From: an uncultured Pelagibacteraceae bacterium
GTDB taxonomy: Bacteria > Pseudomonadota > Alphaproteobacteria > Pelagibacterales > Pelagibacteraceae
DNA: 64,000 nt
Direction of reading: 5' to 3'
Assembly (NCBI GenBank): GCA_902575095.1
Contig: CACGPY010000001.1
Location: 1-64,000 of the forward strand
The first letter of the stretch is position 1. Every line of letters starts with the position of its first letter. Made by a program: the position numbers and the translations under genes. Below, in pieces: positions 19,312-30,734 of the stretch. The notes under the pieces are model-generated. The model ran no database searches. It had not been told where the DNA came from and was given only the letters and a program-made list of their open reading frames with translations.

Positions 19312-21377
19312 TGTTTAAAATACATAAAGAAGAATTAGAAGTTAATGGAAAGAAGTTAACTTTAGAAACTGGTAAAGTAGCTCGTCAAGCCGACGGAGCA
19401 ATAATAGCTTCACTTGGTGAAACTGTTGTAATAGCTACGGCTGTTGGAGCGAAAAAATTAAATGAGGGACAAGATTATTTTCCGTTATCGGTGAATTATC
19501 AAGAAAAATATTATGCGGCTGGTAAAATTCCTGGTGGATATTTCAAAAGAGAGGCTAGGCCTACTGAGGCAGAAACTTTAATTTCAAGATTAATAGACAG
19601 ACCTATAAGACCTTTGTTTCCCTCAAGTTTTCTTAATGAAGTTCAACTACTACCAACAGTTCTATCTTATGATGGAGAAAATCAACCTGATATACTATCG
19701 ATTATCGCTTCCTCCGCCGCATTAGCGATTTCTGGTTTACCGTTCCAAGGACCTATAGCTGCTAGTAGAGTTGGCTATAAAGATGGAAAATATTTATTAA
19801 ATCCCTCAATAGAAGAGACAAAAGAATCTGAGTTAGATCTTGTTGTAGCTGGGACCAAAGATGCAGTTTTAATGGTTGAGTCTGAAACATCGGGATTATC
19901 TGAAAATATTATGTTAGATGCCGTAAAATTTGGACACGAAAAATTTGTTCCAATAATTGAAGCAATAGAAAAGTTAGCAAAAAAAGCTGGAAAGCCTAAA
20001 TGGGAAGTTGAAGAAATAGATCACTCAGATGTTAAAAAGAAAATTGCTGGGAAATTTGAAGAAGGTTTGAGAAGTGCATTTAAAGAGATAGATAAAAAGA
20101 AGAGATCAACAGCTATTTCTGAAATTGAAATGCAGTGTAAGGAAATGTTTGCTGAAGATGAGTCACTAACTGAAAATCAAGTAATGGCTCAGTTAAAATC
20201 TTTAGAAAAAGATATTGTTAGAACTGCAATTTTAAAAGATAAAAAAAGAATTGACGGAAGAGGTTTAGCAGATGTTAGACAAATTAAATGCGAAGTTGGT
20301 GTTTTACCAAGAACCCATGGATCTGCATTATTTACTAGAGGAGAAACCCAAGCACTTGTAGTAACTACCTTAGGTATGTCAGATGATGAACAAAGACTAG
20401 AAAGCTTAGAAGGTATGCAAAGATCAAACTTTATGTTGCATTATAATTTCCCCCCTTTCTCTGTAGGAGAATGTGGGAGAATCGGAACAGGAAGAAGAGA
20501 AATAGGACACGGGAAATTAGCATGGAGAGCAATCAATTCATCACTACCTAAAAAAGAGAACTTTCCCTATACGTTAAGAGTTGTTTCTGAAATTACGGAG
20601 TCTAACGGATCTTCATCTATGGCAACAGTTTGTGGAACTTCTTTATCTCTTATGGATGCGGGGGTTCCTATTAAGGAGCCAGTTGCGGGAATAGCTATGG
20701 GATTGATTAAAGAAGGAGAAGACTTTTCAGTGCTATCAGATATTTTAGGAGATGAAGACCACTTAGGAGATATGGATTTTAAAGTTGCAGGCACAAAAAA
20801 TGGAATAACATCATTACAAATGGATATTAAAATTACAGGAATTACATTTGAAATTATGGAAAAAGCTTTAGATCAAGCAAAAGCTGGCAGAGAACACATT
20901 CTTGGTGAGATGAATAAAGCTATCAAAACTTCAAGAAAAGAATTTTCAAAACATACCCCAAAAATAGAGACAATAAAGGTGGATAAAAAAGACATTGCTG
21001 CAGTAATTGGAAAAGGTGGAGCGACAATAAGAGAGATCGTAGAAACCTCAGGCGCAAAGGTCGATGTAAATGATACAGGAGAGGTAACAGTTGCAGCTCC
21101 AGATGAAAATTCAAGAAATAAAGCAATCGAATTTATAAAAAACTTAATAGCAAAACCTGAAATGGGAAAAGTTTATAAAGGTAAAGTTGTAAAAATTATG
21201 GAGTTTGGAGCTTTTGTAAATTTTCTAGGAAAGCAAGACGGACTCGTCCACATATCTGAACTTGCTGATAAACGTGTAGCTAAAGTTGAAGACGTAGTAA
21301 AACAAGGCGAAGAGGTGTCTGTAAAAGTAGTTGGCTTTGATAGAGGTAAGGTTAAATTATCAATGAAACAAGTATAA
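19311..21377 (+). CDS. pnp: polynucleotide phosphorylase
   Basis: A 688-residue 3'-5' phosphorolytic exoribonuclease. It has two RNase PH domains (about 1-215 and 305-540) joined by a helical linker, then a KH domain ([14 protein letters not shown]) and an S1 domain ([16 protein letters not shown]). [11 protein letters not shown] and [16 protein letters not shown] are recognisable. The ATG overlaps the rpsO stop by one base. This is the last gene of the nusA-infB-rbfA-rpsO-pnp block. Confidence 0.97.
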   Translation: MFKIHKEELEVNGKKLTLETGKVARQADGAIIASLGETVVIATAVGAKKLNEGQDYFPLSVNYQEKYYAAGKIPGGYFKREARPTEAETLISRLIDRPIRPLFPSSFLNEVQLLPTVLSYDGENQPDILSIIASSAALAISGLPFQGPIAASRVGYKDGKYLLNPSIEETKESELDLVVAGTKDAVLMVESETSGLSENIMLDAVKFGHEKFVPIIEAIEKLAKKAGKPKWEVEEIDHSDVKKKIAGKFEEGLRSAFKEIDKKKRSTAISEIEMQCKEMFAEDESLTENQVMAQLKSLEKDIVRTAILKDKKRIDGRGLADVRQIKCEVGVLPRTHGSALFTRGETQALVVTTLGMSDDEQRLESLEGMQRSNFMLHYNFPPFSVGECGRIGTGRREIGHGKLAWRAINSSLPKKENFPYTLRVVSEITESNGSSSMATVCGTSLSLMDAGVPIKEPVAGIAMGLIKEGEDFSVLSDILGDEDHLGDMDFKVAGTKNGITSLQMDIKITGITFEIMEKALDQAKAGREHILGEMNKAIKTSRKEFSKHTPKIETIKVDKKDIAAVIGKGGATIREIVETSGAKVDVNDTGEVTVAAPDENSRNKAIEFIKNLIAKPEMGKVYKGKVVKIMEFGAFVNFLGKQDGLVHISELADKRVAKVEDVVKQGEEVSVKVVGFDRGKVKLSMKQV

Positions 21378-21401
21378 TACTTAGATTAGATTGAATTTAA
21401 A

Positions 21402-22259
21402 TTGAGAGAAAAAAAAGACGAATATAAAATTCAAAACCTAGAACATCGAGCATTAAAATCATACAAAATAATTAAAATATTTGAGAGTGAAATTTATTCT
21501 GAAAAAGTAAGTAATTACCTAAAGAAACAAAAGTATATTCCTTTTGATACTATAAAAAAAATTTTAAAGTCTTCAAAAGAAAAAAAATTACCTGTAGCTA
21601 ATATAATGTTACATAAAAATTCAAACCAGATAGTTGGTTTTGTCGGTACTCTTTTCTCTGTTAAAAAAATAAATAATACAAATTATTATTACTGCAATAT
21701 TCATAGTTGGATTGTTAGTAAAAATCATAGATTGTTTTCATTTTTTCTTATTTCAGATGTATTGAAAAAAGAAATTAATTTAACAGCTTTTACACCAGTT
21801 TACACTTTAAAAGGATTATTAAATAAACTTGGTTTTGAAAAAAAAATAATTAATGAAAAGTTTTATTTAAATTTATTACCATTTAGCTTTAAAAAGAAAA
21901 GTCTTTTAATCTTAAAAGATAGAAATGAAAATAATTTAATAAATATAATTTTCAAACATGACCAAAAAATCGACAAAGTTTCAATAATTGGGAATATTGT
22001 CAAAAAAAAAGGATTTAAAGTTTTTAAACTTTTGTTCTCAGATAATCAAAATTTTTTTAAAGAAAATTATATTGAAATTTTAAATTATATTTCAAAAAAG
22101 TATAAAATTTATCTATTTTGTGAATATTTTAATGATCAAAAAGATGCAATTTTGCCACAAGTAAATTTATTACAAATTATAAAAAAAAGAGATATTTTCC
22201 TAAAAAGTACAATTGAAATTGATAAATTTGCAATTTTAAATTCTGATCTAGCATTTTAA
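21402..22259 (+). CDS. GNAT-like acyltransferase, hypothetical
   Basis: A 285-residue, very Lys/Asn/Ile-rich protein starting at TTG 21402. The pattern QIVGFVGTLFSVK, NIHSWIVSKNHR and LFSFFLISDVL resembles the beta4-beta5 and CoA-loop region of GNAT-fold acyltransferases, and ALNKLGFEK-like wording (LLNKLGFEKKI) resembles the late GNAT helix. No closer family is recognised. It sits between pnp and a DUF2334 deacetylase in the same direction, 26 bases apart. The pair may modify a surface or storage glycan; that is a guess from context. Confidence 0.45.
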   Translation: MREKKDEYKIQNLEHRALKSYKIIKIFESEIYSEKVSNYLKKQKYIPFDTIKKILKSSKEKKLPVANIMLHKNSNQIVGFVGTLFSVKKINNTNYYYCNIHSWIVSKNHRLFSFFLISDVLKKEINLTAFTPVYTLKGLLNKLGFEKKIINEKFYLNLLPFSFKKKSLLILKDRNENNLINIIFKHDQKIDKVSIIGNIVKKKGFKVFKLLFSDNQNFFKENYIEILNYISKKYKIYLFCEYFNDQKDAILPQVNLLQIIKKRDIFLKSTIEIDKFAILNSDLAF

Positions 22260-22285
22260 GTTTATTTAAAATATTAATTTTTCAT

Positions 22286-23050
22286 ATGTTAAATTATATA
22301 AAAGAAAAAATTGGAAAATACACAAAACTTCTAATTCGTATAGATGATGTCGCTGAAAATATGAATTGGAAACATATGGATAAATGTGAGAAGTTATTTG
22401 ATAAGAAAAATATAAAACCTCTGTTGGGAGTTATTCCACTTAATAAAGACCCAGAACTTAATAGTTTCCCTAGAAACCCAAATTTTTGGGATCGAGTAAA
22501 AAAATGGCAAGACAAAGGATGGGAAATAACCATGCACGGTTACAATCATTTGTATACGCAAACTTCCGATAAAAATGATATATTTAATTACGGAGGCAAA
22601 TCAGAATTTTATGGTCTAGATTATTCTCAACAACTTCAAAAGATTAAACTTGGATTGAATGAGTTTAAAAAAAAAAATTTAGAAGTTAGAAGTTTTTTTG
22701 CGCCAAACCACATTTATGATCATAATACACTTAAAGCTCTTAAGGAGGAAAATATTAAGATAATAATCGATGGTTATGGGTTGTTCCCTTTTTACAAAGA
22801 TGAAATATTATTTATTCCACAATTATTTTACAAAGAAATCTTTCTACCTTTTGGTATTCAATCTACACAAATTCATTTAAATAATTGGAATGATAATTAT
22901 TTTGACAAGTTCGAAAATTTTATAAATGAAAATCAAGAAAAGATTTCCAATTTTAATGATATAATTGAACTCAAAAATCAAAATAGTTTTAAGCTTATTA
23001 CAAATTATTTAGTAGAAAAAATAGTAAAATGTGTAAGATTTATTAGGTGA
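22286..23050 (+). CDS. DUF2334-like polysaccharide deacetylase family protein
   Basis: A 254-residue protein with a deacetylase-barrel layout: LLIRIDDVAENMNW with the Asp pair at about residues 20-21, EITMHGYNHLYTQ carrying the HxxxH metal motif, and RSFFAPNHIYDHNTL. There is no signal peptide, so it probably acts in the cytoplasm, unlike the deacetylase at 7517. It follows the GNAT-like gene and overlaps the convergent fabI end by 8 bases. The substrate is unknown; a sugar intermediate acted on by both neighbours is possible. Confidence 0.7.
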   Translation: MLNYIKEKIGKYTKLLIRIDDVAENMNWKHMDKCEKLFDKKNIKPLLGVIPLNKDPELNSFPRNPNFWDRVKKWQDKGWEITMHGYNHLYTQTSDKNDIFNYGGKSEFYGLDYSQQLQKIKLGLNEFKKKNLEVRSFFAPNHIYDHNTLKALKEENIKIIIDGYGLFPFYKDEILFIPQLFYKEIFLPFGIQSTQIHLNNWNDNYFDKFENFINENQEKISNFNDIIELKNQNSFKLITNYLVEKIVKCVRFIR

Positions 23051-23828
23051 TATTTTTTGGATCAGGCATTCCAACTTTATTATATCCAGAATCTACATAG
23101 TGAATTTCACCAGTAACTCCAGCTGCAAGATTGCTAAGTAAGTATAAAGCGGAATTGCCTACATCGTGAATATCTACATTTCTTTTTAAAAAGGAGTGAT
23201 CCTCATTCCATTTGTACAAAAATTTAGCATCCCCAATAGCTGATGCAGCTAGAGTTTTGATTGGACCCGCGCTTATGGCATTAACTCTAATTTTTTTTGG
23301 ACCAAGATCTCTTGCTAAATATTTTACGCTAGCTTCTAAAGCAGATTTACATACTCCCATTACATTATAATTAGGAATAGCTTTATTTGATTCATACGTA
23401 AGAGTTAATAAACTCCCACCTTCTCTCATAATTTTATACGCTTCTTTAGAAACTTCTGTAAAAGAAAAGCAAGATATGAGCATACTCCTTAGAAAATTTT
23501 CTCTAGTCGTGTTTAAGTATTCCCCGGATAATTCTGACTTATCAGAGAAAGCTACTGCATGAACGACAAAATCAATTTCACCCCATTCGTCTTTAATATC
23601 CTCAAATAGTTTCACAATTTCATCTTTCTTTTCCACGTCACAACTAAAAGTAACCTTTGAATTCAATTTTTCTGCTAAAGGTATTACTCTTTTTTTTAAA
23701 GCGTCACCAAGATAAGTAAAAGCTAGCTCTGCTCCAGCTTCAGCAAGTTTTTGAGAAATTCCCCAGGCAATAGACCTTTCATTTGCTACTCCCATAATTA
23801 ATCCTTTTTTCCCTTTCATCAAACTCAT
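23043..23828 (-). CDS. fabI: enoyl-ACP reductase (NADH)
   Basis: About 261 residues, a short-chain dehydrogenase that performs the last reduction in each cycle of fatty acid elongation. GVANERSIAWGIS is the FabI nucleotide-binding signature and YNVMGVCK supplies the Tyr-x6-Lys catalytic pair. ATG 23828 is preferred over TTG 23834, which would overlap fabB. It is the third gene of fabA-fabB-fabI, so this operon supports both unsaturated and saturated chain synthesis. Its end overlaps the convergent DUF2334 gene. Confidence 0.95.
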   Translation of the reverse strand: MSLMKGKKGLIMGVANERSIAWGISQKLAEAGAELAFTYLGDALKKRVIPLAEKLNSKVTFSCDVEKKDEIVKLFEDIKDEWGEIDFVVHAVAFSDKSELSGEYLNTTRENFLRSMLISCFSFTEVSKEAYKIMREGGSLLTLTYESNKAIPNYNVMGVCKSALEASVKYLARDLGPKKIRVNAISAGPIKTLAASAIGDAKFLYKWNEDHSFLKRNVDIHDVGNSALYLLSNLAAGVTGEIHYVDSGYNKVGMPDPKNIT

Positions 23829-23830
23829 GA

Positions 23831-25042
23831 TCAAACCTTTTCAAAAATCAAAGCAGCATTAGTTCCACCAAAACCAAAACTATTAGACATAACAGTATTT
23901 AGAGAGGCTCCTATTTCAGTTTTAGTTATTATAGGAAATTTTTTGGCTTCATCATCAATCTCATTAATATTAGCTGAGCCAGCAATGAAATTATTTTTCA
24001 TCATAATCAAGCAGTATATAGCTTCATGTACAGATGCCGCACCTAATGGATGCCCAGATAAAGATTTTGTTGAACTGATTTTTGGAATATTTTCACCAAA
24101 AGTATTTTTAACTGCATTTAATTCTGTAATATCACCTACTGGAGTTGATGTACCGTGAGTATTAATATAATCAATTTTATTTTTAGAAGTAGCCATAGCC
24201 ATTTGCATGCATCTTACTGCCCCTTCACCTGATGGCGCGACCATATCATAACCATCAGATGTTGCCCCGTAGCCAGTTAGTTCAGCATAAATTTTTGCTC
24301 CTCTTGCTTTTGCATGTTCATATTCCTCAAGAACTAAAACTCCTGCGCCACCAGCAATAACAAAACCATCTCTTGTTTTATCATATGCTCGTGATGCAGT
24401 TTCAGGCTTATCATTGTATTTTGATGATAATGCTGTCATCGCGTCAAACATCGCAGTCATAGCCCAATGAACTTCTTCGCTGCCCCCTGCAAATACAATA
24501 TCTTGTTTACCAATTTGTATTAGTTCCATTGAGTTTCCTATACAGTGGCCGCTTGTTGCACAAGCAGAACTCATTGTATAGTTAGTGCCCTTTATTTTAA
24601 ATGGTACGGCTAGTGTGGCTGAAGCGGTACTTCCCATTGTTCGTGGAACAATAAATGGTCCCATTAATTTTGGAGTTTTTGCCCTTGTTTTATCAGCTGC
24701 AAGAATAACATTTTCGATTGATGGTCCACCGGAACCCATTATAATTCCAGTCTTAAAGTTACTCACTTCTTTATCTTCTAAACCAGAGTCTTTAATAGCT
24801 TCTTTCATAGCGATATAATTATAAGCAGACCCAGATCCCATAAATCTAATGGTCTTTCTATCTACAAAATCTGAAAGTTTAATATTAGGTTTACCATGTA
24901 CATGACTTTTGAGATTGTGTTCTTTATATTCTTCTGCATACGAAATTCCAGATTTTGAATTTAGTAACGATTGGTGTACCTCTTCTTGATTATTTCCAAG
25001 ACACGAAATTATACCCAGACCTGTGACTACTACTCTTCTCAT
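23831..25042 (-). CDS. fabB: 3-oxoacyl-ACP synthase I
   Basis: A 403-residue condensing enzyme needed to elongate the cis-3 intermediate made by FabA. The catalytic Cys lies in [12 protein letters not shown] and the two His in [11 protein letters not shown] and [14 protein letters not shown]; the end has [10 protein letters not shown]. Pairing with fabA, plus this motif set, favours FabB over FabF. It overlaps fabA by 4 bases (ATGA). Confidence 0.94.
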   Translation of the reverse strand: MRRVVVTGLGIISCLGNNQEEVHQSLLNSKSGISYAEEYKEHNLKSHVHGKPNIKLSDFVDRKTIRFMGSGSAYNYIAMKEAIKDSGLEDKEVSNFKTGIIMGSGGPSIENVILAADKTRAKTPKLMGPFIVPRTMGSTASATLAVPFKIKGTNYTMSSACATSGHCIGNSMELIQIGKQDIVFAGGSEEVHWAMTAMFDAMTALSSKYNDKPETASRAYDKTRDGFVIAGGAGVLVLEEYEHAKARGAKIYAELTGYGATSDGYDMVAPSGEGAVRCMQMAMATSKNKIDYINTHGTSTPVGDITELNAVKNTFGENIPKISSTKSLSGHPLGAASVHEAIYCLIMMKNNFIAGSANINEIDDEAKKFPIITKTEIGASLNTVMSNSFGFGGTNAALIFEKV

Positions 25043-25542
25043 GATTTAAATAATCCAACTTTTAAATTTTCAGCTCGGTATATTACTTCACCATCAGCAC
25101 TAAGAATCCCATTTGCTAAACCAACCGCAGTCCCCTCTTTTTTAAGAATTCTTTTCATATTTATCTCGTATGTTGCCATTTTAACTTTTTTAAGTACTTC
25201 ACCTGTAAATTTCACGGAGTTTACACCTAATGCTCTTCCTTTTCCAGGTTCACCCGTCCATCCAAGAAAAAAACCAACAAGTTGCCACATCGCATCTAGT
25301 CCTAGACAGCCCGGCATAACAGGATCACTCTTAAAATGACAGCTAAAAAACCATAAATTATCTTTGATATCAAGTTCGGCTTTAATAAATCCTTTTTTAA
25401 ATTCTCCAGCATCCTTTTTAATTTCTGTAATTCTGTCAAACATTAACATTGGAGGTAATGGAAGTTTAGCATTTCCTTCACCGAATAATTTTCCCTCTCC
25501 ACACGAAATTAATTCATCATAGCTGTAGCTGTTTTTTTGCAT
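25039..25542 (-). CDS. fabA: 3-hydroxydecanoyl-ACP dehydratase/isomerase
   Basis: A 167-residue hot-dog-fold enzyme that dehydrates and isomerises the C10 intermediate, the entry to anaerobic-type unsaturated fatty acids. [19 protein letters not shown] holds the catalytic His, and the Asp follows in the same stretch; [18 protein letters not shown] is diagnostic of FabA. First gene of fabA-fabB-fabI. It is divergent from irr across 92 bases that include an Irr-box-like dyad, an arrangement known in several alphaproteobacteria. Confidence 0.96.
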   Translation of the reverse strand: MQKNSYSYDELISCGEGKLFGEGNAKLPLPPMLMFDRITEIKKDAGEFKKGFIKAELDIKDNLWFFSCHFKSDPVMPGCLGLDAMWQLVGFFLGWTGEPGKGRALGVNSVKFTGEVLKKVKMATYEINMKRILKKEGTAVGLANGILSADGEVIYRAENLKVGLFKS

Positions 25543-25593
25543 GATTTAAAAACTGTTTTACTTGATTTGACAAAAGTTTTATATAGATTTGTG

Positions 25594-25610
25594 TTTAGAA
25601 TCATTATAAA
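25594..25610 (+). promoter_or_regulatory. Irr-box (ICE)-like operator before irr
   Basis: TTTAGAATCATTATAAA is an imperfect inverted repeat with 7-bp arms. It matches the rhizobial iron-control-element consensus TTTAGAA-NN-RTTCTAAA at all but one defined position. It lies 24 bases before the irr ATG and 51 bases from the fabA start. The same 17-mer, with one change, precedes katG. Autoregulation by Irr is inferred. Confidence 0.65.
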
Positions 25611-25634
25611 GTAGTTAAAATATTAAAAAAAAAC

Positions 25635-26042
25635 ATGAAAAAAGAAGATATTTTAAAGAAATTAAGATCATCAGGCTTAAGACCAACTAAACAAAGAGTT
25701 GAAATCGCTAAATTCTTGTTCGAAAGAGATAAAACGTTTCATTTTACAGTTGAGAGCCTGGAAAATCATTTAGCTAAAAAAACAACTTGTAAATTTGCAT
25801 TAGCAACAATTTATAATACAGTTCATGCTTTCAAGAAAGCAGGGCATTTAAGTGAAGTAGATGTTAGAGGAAAAAAAACTTATTTTGATACTAATATCAC
25901 CGATCACCACCATTTTTATGATAACGAAACTTCCGAGTTAATTGACATTGATGCAAGCGAGGTAGTTATCCAAAAAATTCCAAAAGCGCCAAATGGAAAG
26001 AAAATCAAAAACGTAGAGGTATTTATAAATTTAAAAAATTGA
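25635..26042 (+). CDS. irr: iron response regulator Irr (Fur superfamily)
   Basis: A 135-residue Fur-superfamily protein with the Irr pattern: LRSSGLRPTKQRVEIAKFLF, FALATIYNTVHAFKKAGHL, GKKTYFDTNITDHHHFYDN and SELIDI. The HHH motif is the haem-responsive feature conserved in Irr and absent from Fur. In related bacteria Irr represses or activates haem and iron genes under iron limitation. The N-terminal GCPWHD haem motif of Bradyrhizobium Irr is missing. It is divergent from fabA and followed by katG, each junction carrying an ICE-like box. Confidence 0.9.
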   Translation: MKKEDILKKLRSSGLRPTKQRVEIAKFLFERDKTFHFTVESLENHLAKKTTCKFALATIYNTVHAFKKAGHLSEVDVRGKKTYFDTNITDHHHFYDNETSELIDIDASEVVIQKIPKAPNGKKIKNVEVFINLKN

Positions 26043-26053
26043 CAGTTTGTCGC

Positions 26054-26081
26054 TTGATTTTTACTTTAGAATTATTATAAA
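26054..26081 (+). promoter_or_regulatory. predicted katG promoter with Irr-box overlapping the -10
   Basis: TTGATT (26054-26059) and TATAAA (26076-26081) form a 16-bp-spaced -35/-10 pair. The dyad TTTAGAATTATTATAAA (26065-26081) covers the spacer and the -10, differing by one base from the box before irr. The katG ATG is 13 bases downstream. A protein bound here would block RNA polymerase, so repression by Irr is the natural reading. Confidence 0.62.
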
Positions 26082-26085
26082 CTAG

Positions 26086-28268
<2,183 letters not shown>

Positions 28269-28269
<1 letters not shown>

Positions 28270-28871
28270 TGAATGAGCAAATTGGTTCAGACTTTTATAA
28301 AGTTCCAAACATTACTTTTGATATCAAAAAATTAAGAGCAGACCTTGATATAGTTCTTAAAAATAAAAAATTTAATACATTAGGAATTACAAATTTTGCT
28401 GCCATCCCAATCAATAGAGTCCCAGGAGATGCAGACTCTATCAAAGGGCACAATGTGAGAGGTGAGTATTGGACATTTCCTGATGAGTCTGGAAAAGAGG
28501 TCAAAAGAGATAAGTCAATAGATGAGTCAAAATATACAGAGATTGTACCTGAATTTAAAAACACATATTTTGAGGAAGTCTATAATTTATTAAGAAAAAA
28601 ATTTAAACTTGGTAGAGTAAGAATTTTATTAAAAGAGCCTAGATCGACACTAAGTTGGCATAGAGACCCAGAACCAAGACTTCATATTCCAATAATAACA
28701 AATCCTGGATGCAAAATGGTCATAGAAGATGTTGCAAAACATATGCCGGCAGATGGATCTGTAACTATTACAAACAACACAAAATATCATAATTTTTTTA
28801 ATGGTGGTGAGCAAGATAGAATTCATTTAGTGGCTTGTGTTTTAGAAAATCCCTTTAATAAAACTAATTAG
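28269..28871 (+). CDS. 2OG-Fe(II) oxygenase, aspartyl/asparaginyl beta-hydroxylase-like
   Basis: A 200-residue cupin-fold protein. The iron-binding facial triad is visible as His131-x-Asp133 (SWHRDPEPRLHIPI) and His174 (NTKYHNFFNGG); Arg184 in DRIHL would bind 2-oxoglutarate. There is no signal peptide. The start overlaps the katG stop in TAATG, indicating translational coupling to katG and thus likely control by Irr. The substrate is unknown. An Fe(II) enzyme sensitive to peroxide beside a haem peroxidase suggests a shared oxidative or iron context; that is inference. Confidence 0.78.
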
Positions 28872-28882
28872 ACTGAAAAAAT

Positions 28883-29104
28883 ATGACAGAGTTTAGTAGA
28901 GGAATTTTTAAAGTTATTGCCAGCACTAGTGCTGGGAGAGCATTAGTCTATACAATTGGGCACGTCTGTATAGCAATGACAGTTGTTTCAGTTCTAACAG
29001 GTGCAAGTCTGTGGGAGGCAGGACTAGTAGCTCTAGTAGAACCTACAATTAATGGAGTATGGTATTATTTATTGGATAAAATATGGTCCAAGTATATAAA
29101 ATAA
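28883..29104 (+). CDS. DUF2061-like small membrane protein
   Basis: A 73-residue protein with two hydrophobic stretches (about 20-40 and 43-60). The pattern ALVEPTINGVWYYLLDKIW resembles the end of DUF2061 proteins. It starts 11 bases after the oxygenase and is third in the probable katG unit. Its function is unknown. It ends 5 bases from the convergent SH3 gene. Confidence 0.68.
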   Translation: MTEFSRGIFKVIASTSAGRALVYTIGHVCIAMTVVSVLTGASLWEAGLVALVEPTINGVWYYLLDKIWSKYIK

Positions 29105-29109
29105 AATTT

Positions 29110-29553
29110 TTATAATAATCCCCACAGACTTTCTTTTTTAACCCAACCTTTAAATTTATCTACAGTTATACTACACCAATCATTTTTACATTTTTTAATT
29201 TTACACAAACGGCCTTTTTTAAGAATTACTTTTGGAGATGAATAAATAGAAGGCTTATTAAAGACTAAGACATTATCATCAATTGTTATAGCTGCTTTTT
29301 TTTTGGATAACTGCGAAATATGAATCCAACCAGTATTATTTTCATGATCTCTTATCTTTCTAAAATTATCTGAACTATCCTGAATTAGAACAGGAAGAAA
29401 TTTTTTTTTGTAGAAACTTTTAACAGGATAATCAAATGATGGTCCTTGACGCAAATTTACTTTTTCATTTCTTAGGGTAAGAAAGTATTCTTCTTTTGCA
29501 TGTAAATCATTAAATATAAAAAAAATTATAAATAAAAAACTTAATTTTTGCAT
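29110..29553 (-). CDS. secreted SH3-domain protein (DUF1058-like)
   Basis: A 147-residue protein with a signal peptide (MQKLSFLFIIFFIFNDLHAK) followed by two SH3-like segments: NLRQGPSFDYPVKSFYKK...GWIHISQL and IYSSPKVILKKG...GWVKKESLWG. This is the alphaproteobacterial SH3_4/DUF1058 form, thought to bind cell-wall components in the periplasm. It overlaps the end of the upstream ThiF-like gene by 13 bases and ends the leftward ubiE-ubiB-coaBC-dut-thiF run. Confidence 0.82.
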   Translation of the reverse strand: MQKLSFLFIIFFIFNDLHAKEEYFLTLRNEKVNLRQGPSFDYPVKSFYKKKFLPVLIQDSSDNFRKIRDHENNTGWIHISQLSKKKAAITIDDNVLVFNKPSIYSSPKVILKKGRLCKIKKCKNDWCSITVDKFKGWVKKESLWGLL

Positions 29554-30290
29554 TTATTAATACAATCCTTATCTATACTAATTTTTACATTTCTTAAGCT
29601 CATTTTCAGTGAATTGAAGATCAACATATTGGAACTTAAGTCTTTCTTTAAATTTAAGATTGTTTTTAAAACTTCATTTGCTTGAATAGACCCCATAATA
29701 CCTGCAACTGGTGAAAAAATACCATCAGTTTCACAATTATTTCCCTCAATTGGCTGTTCAGGCATAAAGCACCTATAACATGGTCCTTTCTTTTTAAAAT
29801 TGAATTTAAAAAGATGTCCATCAAAACGACTAATTGCAGCGGATACTAAGATTTTTTTATTTTGCTTACAAAAATCATTTATTAAATATCTTGTCTCATA
29901 GTTATCTGTGCCATCACAGATGATTTCAAAATCTTTGAATATAGATCTAATATTTCTGGAATTAACTTTTGATTTGAGAGTTTTAATTTTTATATTTTTA
30001 TAAATTTGAGCCACTTTTTTTTTAGCTTGCAAAACTTTGTATTTATTTAAATCACCATTATTAAATAGTATTTGTCTATTTAAATTACCTAACTCAACTT
30101 TATCATGATCTACTATACATATGTTCCCAATGCCTGATGCTGCTAGATAAGAAACTAATGGGCAGCCCAAGCCACCTAATCCTACAATTAGAATTTTTGC
30201 CTTTTTTATTTTTTTTTGACCGGAAATTCCAATTTTTTTTAAAATAATTTGTTTCTCAAATCTCTTGAATTCTTTAAAATTTAAATTCAT
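29541..30290 (-). CDS. ThiF/MoeB-family adenylyltransferase
   Basis: A 249-residue E1-like enzyme that adenylates the C-terminus of a ubiquitin-like sulfur carrier. The nucleotide loop is VGLGGLGCPLVSYLAASGIG, the acidic motif is VDHDKVELGNLNRQIL, and ICDGTDNYETRYLIND is conserved. Cysteines in CYRCFMP and near the C-terminus (CINKC) probably bind zinc. Whether the partner is ThiS or MoaD cannot be decided from this window; neither gene is here. It starts 3 bases after dut. Confidence 0.88.
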   Translation of the reverse strand: MNLNFKEFKRFEKQIILKKIGISGQKKIKKAKILIVGLGGLGCPLVSYLAASGIGNICIVDHDKVELGNLNRQILFNNGDLNKYKVLQAKKKVAQIYKNIKIKTLKSKVNSRNIRSIFKDFEIICDGTDNYETRYLINDFCKQNKKILVSAAISRFDGHLFKFNFKKKGPCYRCFMPEQPIEGNNCETDGIFSPVAGIMGSIQANEVLKTILNLKKDLSSNMLIFNSLKMSLRNVKISIDKDCINKCKN

Positions 30291-30293
30291 CTA

Positions 30294-30734
30294 TTATTTA
30301 GTTCCAGTCGAACCGAAACCACCAGAACCACGTTTTGTGCCTTCAAGTATTTTTACTTCTTTTAACTTCGCTTTAACAATAGGACACAAAACCATTTGAG
30401 CTATGCGCGCCTCGTTCTCTATTAAAAAACTTTTATTTCCTAAATTTATCAATATTACTTTCAATTCTCCCCTAAAGTCTGAGTCTATTGTTCCAGGAGT
30501 GTTTAATACACTAATGTTGTTCTTTGCTGCTAAACCAGATCTAGGCCTGATTTGAATTTCAAAATTTTTAGGAATACATACTGATATTCCCGTTGGTACT
30601 ATAACTGTAGCACCTGGTTTTAATTCAATGTTTTCATTAATATTTGCAGCAAGGTCCATACCCGACGATCCTTCTGTTTCATACTTAGGTAACGAGACAT
30701 TATCAGACAATCGCTTAATTAAAATTTCTGTCAT
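30294..30734 (-). CDS. dut: dUTP diphosphatase
   Basis: About 146 residues, a trimeric dUTPase that keeps uracil out of DNA and supplies dUMP. All five motifs are present: GSSGMDLAAN, RSGLAAKN, GTIDSDFRGELKVIL, RIAQMVLCPI and RGSGGFGSTG. ATG 30734 is chosen over TTG 30737. It overlaps coaBC by about 20 bases. The coaBC-dut pair is widely conserved. Confidence 0.97.
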   Translation of the reverse strand: MTEILIKRLSDNVSLPKYETEGSSGMDLAANINENIELKPGATVIVPTGISVCIPKNFEIQIRPRSGLAAKNNISVLNTPGTIDSDFRGELKVILINLGNKSFLIENEARIAQMVLCPIVKAKLKEVKILEGTKRGSGGFGSTGTK

